Below, piece after piece: positions 6,920-13,884 of a DNA stretch of 39,431 nucleotides. Under the pieces are notes generated by a model. That model searched no databases, was not told where the DNA came from, and saw only the letters and a program-made list of their open reading frames with translations. A program made the position numbers and the translations under genes. Each line of letters begins with the position of its first letter. Position 1 is the stretch's first letter. Origin of the DNA: Atribacterota bacterium (GTDB taxonomy: Bacteria > Atribacterota > Atribacteria > Atribacterales > Caldatribacteriaceae); assembly GCA_039638595.1 (NCBI GenBank), contig JBDIWM010000018.1:1-39431 (forward strand), given 5' to 3'.

Positions 6920-8055
6920 CGCCCAAAGTCACTCCTTCGCATAAGCACCAATTCTGCTTCTTTGCGCTTCCCCTCCAACCCAAAAAGGTGGTAGGCAATG
7001 AGTGTTTCAAATTGCTCCAAATCTTCTTTTAAATTTTCTACAAAGATTGGAAAAACTGGAAGATAAAATGTTTTTTCAAAAGGAACAATCCCAAAGATAA
7101 GATATCGGCAAAGCACCACCAGCGCAACAAAACCCTGAAGATACGGATACTGATAAAGAAAACAGTGCATTGTACCACGATCCAAAAAATCTTTCCAGTC
7201 GGATAAAAAGTCATTCCCCACTACGATAAGGTCTTTTCGGTTCGCCTCAAGAAGTGCCTTACCTACTCCATAATTTCCGAAAGCCGTCGAAAGAAAAACA
7301 CCACAAACCTCTCTTTCAAACAGTAATCTTTCTTTGGTAAACTGGTACGCTTCTTCCTCATCCCGAACTTCCACAAGATACGAAACATCGTAAGGCAAAT
7401 TTTTTTCATGAACATAATCAATAAGTCCCTGCCACCGCAAAACATGGGAAGGAGCTCTTTTGTTCGTGGTAAGAACACAAATTTTTCCCCTGCGGTTACT
7501 CAAAAAGTGTTGAAAGATCTCACCAGCCACCCGACCCCCCTGGCGAACATTCTGGCCAACATAGAAAAGTCTTTTACTCAGAGGAGCATCAACGTTAAAG
7601 GTCACCACTCTTATTCCTTTCAGATACAGGGCGTTGATAAAGTAATCAAGCTGCGTGAGATCTGAAGGCACCATTGCTACACCGTGAAAGTCGCTGCGCT
7701 CCAAAAGCTTCTCAAATATACCAACCTGTTCTGAGAGATTGTGACCATTGGTTCTGAAAAACTCGATATCAATAGGCCATTCTCGAAGAAGTTTCCAGGC
7801 GTCAAAAACCCCCCGTTCCACTTTTTCCCAGAAAAAGTCTTTCTCAGGAAAGAGAACGATAATTTTCTTACGCGAAAGGTTAAAGTTTAATGAAGCCGGA
7901 AACGATGAAAAATAACCCATCTCGAAGGCTTTTTTCAGAACTCTTTCCCGCAATTCCGTTCCCACTTTACCCCTGCCGTTTAAAGCTCGACTAACAGTAG
8001 CCACCGAGATGGTTAATTCACGAGCAATGTCCTGTAGTGTAACTTTTTTACTCAA
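6916..8055 (-). CDS. LacI-family transcriptional regulator
   Basis: The 379-residue protein has a LacI helix-turn-helix at residues 5-30 (VTLQDIARELTISVATVSRALNG), followed by a periplasmic-binding-protein-like effector domain. The start is a TTG 6 bases after a perfect AGGAGG. It heads the operon that runs through the URO-D-like gene to the sugar ABC importer and most likely represses it in the absence of the sugar, controlling its own synthesis too. The effector domain is divergent and longer than usual (LacI proteins are about 330-350 residues), with a C-terminal tail after residue 345. Confidence 0.92.
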   Translation of the reverse strand: MSKKVTLQDIARELTISVATVSRALNGRGKVGTELRERVLKKAFEMGYFSSFPASLNFNLSRKKIIVLFPEKDFFWEKVERGVFDAWKLLREWPIDIEFFRTNGHNLSEQVGIFEKLLERSDFHGVAMVPSDLTQLDYFINALYLKGIRVVTFNVDAPLSKRLFYVGQNVRQGGRVAGEIFQHFLSNRRGKICVLTTNKRAPSHVLRWQGLIDYVHEKNLPYDVSYLVEVRDEEEAYQFTKERLLFEREVCGVFLSTAFGNYGVGKALLEANRKDLIVVGNDFLSDWKDFLDRGTMHCFLYQYPYLQGFVALVVLCRYLIFGIVPFEKTFYLPVFPIFVENLKEDLEQFETLIAYHLFGLEGKRKEAELVLMRRSDFGR

Positions 8056-8094
8056 CGGATCCTCCTAGAAATAATTAGGTTAAAACTTTACTTC

Positions 8095-8123
8095 ATTCTA
8101 AAAAACCTTTCTAAGAAAGTCAA
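8095..8123 (-). promoter_or_regulatory. promoter of the lacI-type sugar operon
   Basis: On the minus strand TTGACT (8118-8123) and TAGAAT (8095-8100) are 17 bases apart, a good sigma-70 match. The short symmetric TAAA-GT-TTTA just downstream might be part of an operator, but it is too small to claim. Confidence 0.7.
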
Positions 8124-8135
8124 TTAACTACAAAA

Positions 8136-8183
8136 TAATTTCAAAAAGGGGTTCCTTTCGAAAGGAACCCCTTTTTGAAATTA
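8136..8183 (-). terminator. perfect 48-base palindrome, terminator of the aldose epimerase gene
   Basis: Each base of 8136-8159 pairs with its mirror base in 8160-8183, with a CCCC/GGGG core flanked by AAAAA and TTTTT. Nine bases separate it from the stop of the aldose 1-epimerase gene. The GC-rich stem followed by TTTTT is a textbook intrinsic terminator. Symmetry makes it functional on either strand, and it insulates the promoter of the LacI-type operon just downstream. Confidence 0.9.
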
Positions 8184-8192
8184 CACCAGCTT

Positions 8193-9311
8193 TTACTTAG
8201 TCAAGAATTTGTAAATCGTCATCGTCGAATACGTCTCACCAGGTTTCAAAAACACCGAAGGGAAATTCGGTTTATTTGGGGAATCAGGATAGTGTTGAGT
8301 TTCCAAGCAGAAACCAGCAAACTGACCATAGTACTTACCGCCCTTTCCAACGAGATCCAGCCAGTTACCGGTGTAAAGCTGAACACCAGGTTCGGTGGTC
8401 CATACTTCCATGACCCTGCCAGAAGTTGGTTCCTCAACCCGAGCCGCCAGGGCCAGTTGCCCAGTCTGGTTGTTGAGGACAAAGTTATGGTCGTACCCTT
8501 TGAAGGGAGGTTCGGCAAATTCCATCACCCGCTCACCAATGGCACGAGGGGTAGTAAAATCAAGGGCGGTTCCGGCAACCGAAGCAATTTCACCGGTAGG
8601 AATCAGGGTGTTATCCACCGGGGTATAGTGATCAGCAACAATTTGAAGGAGGTGATCCAGAACATTGCCCACACCTTCTCCAGCCAGATTGAAGTAGGCG
8701 TGATTGGTAAGGTTCACTACGGTCGGCTTATCAGTCGTTGCCAGATATTCAATCTTTAATTCATTCTGATTGGTCAGGGTGTACGTTACCGTAACACTGA
8801 GATTACCTGGAAACCCTTCTTCTCCATCGTGGCTTACATACTTGAAACGAATGGCCGGTCCATCAGGAGATTTGAAAGGGAAAGCTTTCCAAACCACTCG
8901 ATTAAATCCTTTGACACCTCCGTGCAAGCTGTTAGGACCGTTATTCTGGGCCAGAGTGTAAGTACGGCCATCAATGGTAAACTGACCATTACCAATCCGG
9001 TTTGCATAGCGACCGGTAATGCACCCAAAATAGGGATTGGCCGAGCTCTCATATCCATCCAGCGAGTCAAATCCCAGGATAATATCGGCAAATTTACCAT
9101 TTTTATCCGGAACATAGAGAGAAGTAAGAGCACCACCATAGGTAATAAACTTAGCCATAACCTCGTTATCATTGACAAGCGTATACTCATCCACCGGAGT
9201 TCCATCAGCCGTAACTCCATAGAAAGTCTTCTCAATGCTGCTTGCCATACACACATAGGCCATACCGAAAATGAGCAGGGACACCGCAAGAAGAACTAAC
9301 CACTTTCTCAT
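8193..9311 (-). CDS. galM: aldose 1-epimerase (mutarotase) with signal peptide
   Basis: This interconverts alpha and beta anomers of hexoses. Family motifs are visible: GCITGRYANRIGNGQFTIDG, NNGPNSLHGGVKGFNRVVW with the active-site histidine, NLTNHAYFNL with the second histidine, and FCLETQHYPDSPNKPNFPSV with the catalytic glutamate. The first 25 residues (MRKW, a hydrophobic stretch, then CMASS) form a signal peptide, so the enzyme is exported, unlike most GalM. The ATG is preceded by AAGGAGGG. It has its own promoter and terminator and is a single-gene unit, but the neighbouring sugar importer suggests both serve the same external sugars. Confidence 0.93.
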   Translation of the reverse strand: MRKWLVLLAVSLLIFGMAYVCMASSIEKTFYGVTADGTPVDEYTLVNDNEVMAKFITYGGALTSLYVPDKNGKFADIILGFDSLDGYESSANPYFGCITGRYANRIGNGQFTIDGRTYTLAQNNGPNSLHGGVKGFNRVVWKAFPFKSPDGPAIRFKYVSHDGEEGFPGNLSVTVTYTLTNQNELKIEYLATTDKPTVVNLTNHAYFNLAGEGVGNVLDHLLQIVADHYTPVDNTLIPTGEIASVAGTALDFTTPRAIGERVMEFAEPPFKGYDHNFVLNNQTGQLALAARVEEPTSGRVMEVWTTEPGVQLYTGNWLDLVGKGGKYYGQFAGFCLETQHYPDSPNKPNFPSVFLKPGETYSTMTIYKFLTK

Positions 9312-9368
9312 ACGATAACCCTCCTTAGTTGGTTGATGTTTGAAAAAATATTACCAACTCTACAAATA

Positions 9369-9397
9369 TTTCTAAAATATTTTTCCCTTTTTGTCAA
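9369..9397 (-). promoter_or_regulatory. promoter of the aldose epimerase gene
   Basis: On the minus strand a perfect TTGACA (9392-9397) is followed after 17 bases by TAGAAA (9369-9374). The surrounding sequence is very AT-rich, with two ATATTT blocks that could form an up-element or operator. About 57 bases of leader precede the ATG. Confidence 0.65.
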
Positions 9398-9442
9398 CAG
9401 GAAAAAAAATTTCCCAAAATTTCTTTTTTTTCCAAGTTCCCC

Positions 9443-9470
9443 TTGAAGTTTCCCGTTTTTCGGCTATACT
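9443..9470 (+). promoter_or_regulatory. promoter placing the start point at the exporter's ATG
   Basis: TTGAAG (9443-9448) and TATACT (9465-9470) are 16 bases apart. Only six bases separate the -10 element from the ATG at 9477, so transcription should begin at or within a base or two of the start codon. Confidence 0.65.
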
Positions 9471-9476
9471 ACCTTC

Positions 9477-10406
9477 ATGAATCGAACCACCATTCCAGTC
9501 ATGGCTGATTTATCCCTGTTAAGTGTTAACGTCATATGGGGTGCCACTTTTGTCACCATGAAACACCTGGTGGAAAACATACCCTTTTCCAAAATCCTTT
9601 TTGGTCGGTTCCTCATCGCTACAGTTTGCCTCCTCGGCTTTTCGTTTTCCAAAAAATGGGACAGAAAAATCTTGCGTAACGGCAGCATTTTGGGGTTCGC
9701 TCTTTTCGGAGGGTATTTTTTTCAAACCTGGGGATTGCTGTATACTACCCCAGCCCGTTCAGCTTTTGTCACCGGTTTGAGCGCCATTTTTGTCCCCCTT
9801 CTCGTATACTTGCTCTTCCGAAAAAAAATTGACTTCTCCACCCTTTTAGGCATCATCATAGCTCTTTTCGGCCTGGTACTCCTGACGCTCACAGGCAGAA
9901 ACAACACTCAGCAGAAATGGTGGGGAGACTTTTTAACCACCCTAGGGGCTTTCGCATATGCACTACAGATTGTTCTGGTAGAAAAATTTAACCAAGAAGA
10001 TACCCTACCTCTTGTGAGCATCGAAATGGCCACAGTAACCATCTTAAGTCTTGCTCTATCCATCGGTTTGGGAAACCCCGGCTTTTCTTTTACCTCCAGG
10101 GAATGGGTCAGTATCGTTTTTCTGGGGGTAGTCGCAACCGCTCTGGCCTTTACCATTCAGAAAGTTGCTCAGCGGCATACCTCTGCAGCCCACGCAGGCC
10201 TTATTTTCATCTCCGAACCAGTATTTGCGGCTTTTTTTTCCTATTTCTTCTGGCAGGAACGCTTTACACCCAATATCGTAGCAGGATGCGTGCTTATTCT
10301 TTTCGGCATCCTGCTACCACAAATTAGAATTTTCTTTACTCCCGAGAATCAACTTCCTCAACCTTCAGGTCAAATTCAAGTCCTTCCAAGTAAAGGAGAT
10401 CAATAA
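9477..10406 (+). CDS. DMT-superfamily transporter (EamA family)
   Basis: The 309-residue membrane protein has about 10 predicted helices in two repeated EamA units. The first unit begins LLSVNVIWGATFVTMKHLV and the second begins GDFLTTLGAFAYALQIVL near residue 150. The conserved end-of-repeat pattern LIFISEPVFAAFFSYFFWQERF is at about 245-265. Such proteins export metabolites, amino acids or drugs; the substrate here is unknown. No ribosome binding site precedes the ATG, and the promoter sits directly against it, pointing to a leaderless mRNA. The last 71 bases overlap, tail to tail, a small gene on the other strand. Confidence 0.9.
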   Translation: MNRTTIPVMADLSLLSVNVIWGATFVTMKHLVENIPFSKILFGRFLIATVCLLGFSFSKKWDRKILRNGSILGFALFGGYFFQTWGLLYTTPARSAFVTGLSAIFVPLLVYLLFRKKIDFSTLLGIIIALFGLVLLTLTGRNNTQQKWWGDFLTTLGAFAYALQIVLVEKFNQEDTLPLVSIEMATVTILSLALSIGLGNPGFSFTSREWVSIVFLGVVATALAFTIQKVAQRHTSAAHAGLIFISEPVFAAFFSYFFWQERFTPNIVAGCVLILFGILLPQIRIFFTPENQLPQPSGQIQVLPSKGDQ

Positions 10407-10485
10407 TTTTCTGTAAAAGGGCTTGTTCTTCCACCCGATTTAACGGATCTCCCTTTCTTTTAAAATTGGTCAAAACAATCCTCAT
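10336..10485 (-). CDS. unrecognised 49-residue protein
   Basis: A 49-codon reading frame begins MRIVLTNFKRKGDPLNRVEE and ends FDLKVEEVDSRE. It starts 12 bases after the aminotransferase stop, and the ATG is preceded by TAGGAGG with 8 bases spacing, whose TAG is the aminotransferase stop codon itself. That coupling and the near-perfect ribosome site are the main evidence that it is translated. The product is hydrophilic, with a probable amphipathic helix (ALLQKIIDLLYLEGLEF) and no membrane or metal motif. I do not recognise a family. Its 3' half overlaps the end of the convergent EamA transporter gene. Confidence 0.65.
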   Translation of the reverse strand: MRIVLTNFKRKGDPLNRVEEQALLQKIIDLLYLEGLEFDLKVEEVDSRE

Positions 10486-10497
10486 CTTCTTTTCCTC

Positions 10498-11709
10498 CTA
10501 CTTTTTGAGTTTCCGTAACGCATTTTCCATCCGGTCCATTGCCAGAGCCAGGTTTTCCAGGGAATTGGAAAAGGAAAGGCGGATATACCCTTCCCCAAAT
10601 TCGCCAAAAGCAGTTCCTGGCAGTACCGCTACTCCGGCTTCCTCCAAAAGGTAATTAGCCATCTGCGACGAAGAAAGACCAAAAGAAGCCACGTTGGGAA
10701 AGATATAAAAGGCTCCCCGAGGCTTGACAAATCTTAAGCCCTCAATTTTGGCCATTCTTTCCACCAGAAAGTCCCTCCGACGACGAAATTCAGCACTCAT
10801 CTTTTTGACCGAAACATCACTATTGAGTAAAGCTTCGACTCCGGCCATCTGAGTAAAGGTACAGGTACAGGAATTAGAATTGGTCATCAAAAGTGCGAGG
10901 TAGGGAGCCCACTCCCTTGGCAACACTGCATATCCCAGCCTCCACCCTGTCATGGCAAAACTCTTCGAAAAGGCATCAAGAAGAACCGTTCTCTCTTTCA
11001 TACCTGGAAATTGCAGAATACTCACATGTTCGTGGTCATAGATAATCTCGCTATATACTTCATCGGTAAAAACAAAAAGGTCTTCTTCCTGAGCAAGCTG
11101 AGCAATTGCCTCCATGTCTTCTCGAAGGAGCACTGAACCGGTAGGATTATTGGGAGAATTGAGAACAATCATTTTCGTCTTTTTGGTAATCAGGCGTCGC
11201 AATTCGTCAACATCTACCCGAAAATCGTTTTCTTCCCGAAGACGCAAGGGCACCGATTTTGCTCCCACAAAATCAATAATAGAGCGGTAGGCGGGAAACC
11301 CAGGATTGGGATAAACAACCTCATCTCCCTCTTCCAAAAGCAGAAGGAAGCTTAAAAATATCACCGGTTTTGCACCAGGGGTAATGACCACTTCCTCAGG
11401 GGTAATCTCAACGTTCCTCGTTCTACGCATATAAACACAAACCGCTTCTCGAAGCTCATCAATGCCCGCCGAAGGGACATAATAGGTATGTCCATCCTTG
11501 ATTGCCTCGATGGCTTTTTCTTTCACATTCTCAGGGGTATCGAAATCTGGCTCTCCAATTTCAAGATGCACAACGTGTTTTCCTGTCTTTTCCAAATTTT
11601 TCACTTTTGCCAGGACCTCAAAGGCGCCCTCCCCTCGCAACTTGAAAACCCGGTCAGCAATGGCATCTTTCATATCAACAAACTTTCGAAACCGCTCTGC
11701 GGTTTTCAT
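10498..11709 (-). CDS. PLP-dependent aminotransferase, class I/II
   Basis: The 403-residue fold-type I aminotransferase is of the aspartate/aromatic type. Recognisable parts are GEPDFDTPENVKEKA near residue 52, NPNNPTG-like NSPNNPTGS near 180, the pyridoxal-binding region FTDEVYSEIIYD, and the Schiff-base lysine in DAFSKSFAMTGWRLGY near 245. The conserved arginine for the substrate carboxylate is in GEGYIRLSFSNS near the C-terminus. A GGTGAG ribosome site precedes the ATG; another ATG at codon 13 is a possible start. The 49-residue protein follows at once. Substrate specificity (aspartate, alanine or aromatic amino acids) cannot be read from the sequence. Confidence 0.93.
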   Translation of the reverse strand: MKTAERFRKFVDMKDAIADRVFKLRGEGAFEVLAKVKNLEKTGKHVVHLEIGEPDFDTPENVKEKAIEAIKDGHTYYVPSAGIDELREAVCVYMRRTRNVEITPEEVVITPGAKPVIFLSFLLLLEEGDEVVYPNPGFPAYRSIIDFVGAKSVPLRLREENDFRVDVDELRRLITKKTKMIVLNSPNNPTGSVLLREDMEAIAQLAQEEDLFVFTDEVYSEIIYDHEHVSILQFPGMKERTVLLDAFSKSFAMTGWRLGYAVLPREWAPYLALLMTNSNSCTCTFTQMAGVEALLNSDVSVKKMSAEFRRRRDFLVERMAKIEGLRFVKPRGAFYIFPNVASFGLSSSQMANYLLEEAGVAVLPGTAFGEFGEGYIRLSFSNSLENLALAMDRMENALRKLKK

Positions 11710-11777
11710 CCTTTCTCACCTACCTTATTTGGAAATACTTTAACGGTCGCAAAACCTTTTTGCAAGTGTCCTAAGGA

Positions 11778-13142
11778 CTATTTTTGGAAAAGTGCTACCG
11801 TTTCAAAATAAGGAGTTTGTGGAAAAAGATCCAGCAAAACGATTCTCTTCAACACGTATCCTCTCTCACTGAGAAGCACTGTATCCCGGGCAAAAGTACC
11901 CAGATTACAAGAAACATAAAGCAGGCGTTCTGGAGCAATCCAAGCAATCTTTTGAACAACTTTCCGATCAAGGCCAGCTCGGGGAGGATCTGTCACGACC
12001 ACATCCACCCTCTGCTGAGGTAAAAGGGGCAAAATTTTCTCCACCCTTCCCGAGAGCGAAGTAAAATTCATAATTCCATTCAATTCGGCATTGAACCTGG
12101 CATCTTCAACCGCTTGCGGATTTTCTTCCACTCCTATGACCTGCTTGGCGGAATCCGCAAGAAAGAGGCCAATACCTCCACTTCCCGAGTAGAGATCCAG
12201 AACCACTTCCCTCCGGGAGAGGTCTACATACTCTCTCGCTTTCTCATAGAGTGTAAGACACAAATCCGAATTAACCTGGAAGAAACTTTCCATAGATACT
12301 TTATAGGTTACATGACCAACTTTTTCAAAAAAATAATCTCTCCCCCAGAGTGTCCTCTTTTTTTCAAAAAGCAGAGCACTGGCAGGAGAGGTATTGGTAA
12401 TATGCACAAACCCCTGCATCTCAGGCAGAGCTTCCCGCAACGCTCTAACCATCACCTGTTCACCTGGTAGTGAATCACCAGTCGTGGCTAACCCCACCAC
12501 CACTTCTTTATATGCTCGCGACAAACGCAGCACAAGACCACGTAACACACCGCTCTTTTTCACTGGGTCATACCCGATTAGATTCATCTCTTCACCATAG
12601 TGACGGAAAAAATCGAGCGTCTTGGTTACAAGACCACTTTCCATGAGGTAACAGACTCTTAAATCGACGAGATCCCAGTAACGATTCAAGGGACGCAATC
12701 CCAGAAGTAACCTCCCATCTTTTTCACCAAAGTTAAACTCCATCTTATTACGATATTCAAAAGGATTTGGTGCAGGAAGGAAACCTTCATAGAAAATGGT
12801 GTCGAGGGAGACTCGACCAAGATGTTCTAACGTAGACAGGGCATTCCCTTCTTTAATTCGCACCTGTTCTCTATAATCAATATCCTGTAGACGGCAACCT
12901 CCGCATCCCTCATGAAAGTGAGGACAACGAGGATTCTGACGAAAAGGTGATGGTTCCAGAATTTCAATGAATTCACCCAGCGCGTAATTGTGTTTGATCT
13001 TCCGTAGCTTTACCCGACACCTTTCACCAGGAAGAACCCCAGCGACAAAAATCACCAGACCATCCCTTTTTATAATACCCTGACCCTCAGGAAGAGCAAA
13101 ATCAACTACTTCGCCTTCAATGATTTCATCCTTTCTCAACAC
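11778..13142 (-). CDS. 23S rRNA (uracil-5)-methyltransferase, RlmD/RlmCD (RumA) family
   Basis: The enzyme methylates C5 of uridines in 23S rRNA using SAM. There is an N-terminal TRAM domain (IIEGEVVDFALPEGQGIIK), then an iron-sulfur cysteine cluster CPHFHEGCGGCRLQDIDY, then a Rossmann methyltransferase domain with LDLYSGSGGIGLF. The motif VTDPPRAGLD and the nucleophile cysteine in LLYVSCNLGTFARD follow. The longest frame starts at 13196, but I choose the GTG at 13142 because AAAAGGAG stands 7-8 bases before it. This gives 454 residues and a 17-base overlap with the rlmB-like gene. The exact target uridine is unknown. Confidence 0.92.
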   Translation of the reverse strand: MLRKDEIIEGEVVDFALPEGQGIIKRDGLVIFVAGVLPGERCRVKLRKIKHNYALGEFIEILEPSPFRQNPRCPHFHEGCGGCRLQDIDYREQVRIKEGNALSTLEHLGRVSLDTIFYEGFLPAPNPFEYRNKMEFNFGEKDGRLLLGLRPLNRYWDLVDLRVCYLMESGLVTKTLDFFRHYGEEMNLIGYDPVKKSGVLRGLVLRLSRAYKEVVVGLATTGDSLPGEQVMVRALREALPEMQGFVHITNTSPASALLFEKKRTLWGRDYFFEKVGHVTYKVSMESFFQVNSDLCLTLYEKAREYVDLSRREVVLDLYSGSGGIGLFLADSAKQVIGVEENPQAVEDARFNAELNGIMNFTSLSGRVEKILPLLPQQRVDVVVTDPPRAGLDRKVVQKIAWIAPERLLYVSCNLGTFARDTVLLSERGYVLKRIVLLDLFPQTPYFETVALFQK

Positions 13143-13884
13143 TTCCAACGCTCCTTTTCTGCCGAATAACCTCATATACCCCAACCCCAAACGCAACCGA
13201 AACGTTCAACGAGGAAATATTCCCGGTCGCTGGAATCTTCACCAAAAAATCGCATTCTGCGCGGACGAGTTTTCTCACCCCCTGATCCTCACCACCTACA
13301 ATAATCCCTATCGGAATACTTTTGAAATCGATGTCCCAAATGCGCACAGAAGCACCTTCTTTCATGCCAACCAGAAAAAAGCCCCGCTCCTTAAAAGTCC
13401 GGAGCACATTCACGAAATTATTCACCTGAAAGAGATCCAGGAACTCTATTCCCCCACAGGAGGCCTTGACCGTTCGGGAATCAAGGGGGGTAGTTCTGGC
13501 TCTACTCACTATCAGTCCTGGTAAACCAAAAAATGACGCCGTCCGAATAATCGCTCCCAGATTACGAGGATCCTCGACCCGATCGACAAAACCCACCACC
13601 GCCTGAGGATCGCCTGCCACTTTCTCCAAGAATTCTTGCCAGGAATAGGAGCCTCGAGACGTGGCAACAAGCATTACTCCTTGATGGGCCACCTCCCCTA
13701 CCATTTCTCGAAAATGCTCCACACTTCTCCATTCTACCGGAATACGGAGTTTTTGGGCCATCCTGAGGATCTTATTGATAGCCTCTCCTCGAACACCCTG
13801 GCGAAGAATCAATCGTTCGAAAACCCGTTTCTGAGCTCGCAGTGCTTCCAAAACCGGCTGACGGCCGTAAATCAGATCCTTCAA
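13126..13884 (-). CDS. rlmB: 23S rRNA 2'-O-methyltransferase, RlmB/TrmH (SPOUT) family
   Basis: The 252-residue protein starts with the RlmB-type substrate-binding domain (YGRQPVLEALRAQKRVFERLIL) and continues into a SPOUT knot. SPOUT motifs are VEDPRNLGAIIRTASFFGLPGLI (motif 1), GIIVGGEDQGVRKLV (motif 2) and IPATGNISSLNVSVAFGVGVYE (motif 3). RlmB methylates a guanosine ribose in domain V of 23S rRNA. Its ATG overlaps the TGA of cysS (ATGA). The cysS-rlmB pairing is a known arrangement in Firmicutes-like genomes. Confidence 0.93.
   Translation of the reverse strand: MKDLIYGRQPVLEALRAQKRVFERLILRQGVRGEAINKILRMAQKLRIPVEWRSVEHFREMVGEVAHQGVMLVATSRGSYSWQEFLEKVAGDPQAVVGFVDRVEDPRNLGAIIRTASFFGLPGLIVSRARTTPLDSRTVKASCGGIEFLDLFQVNNFVNVLRTFKERGFFLVGMKEGASVRIWDIDFKSIPIGIIVGGEDQGVRKLVRAECDFLVKIPATGNISSLNVSVAFGVGVYEVIRQKRSVGSVEKG

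Noticed and set aside
8070-8095. LacI-type operator near TAAA-GT-TTTA
   Set aside because: The symmetric part is four bases per arm in AT-rich DNA, too weak to distinguish from chance.
13143-13196. Longer start of the 23S rRNA uracil methyltransferase
   Set aside because: These codons lie within rlmB and lack a ribosome site; the GTG at 13142 has AAAAGGAG at proper distance.
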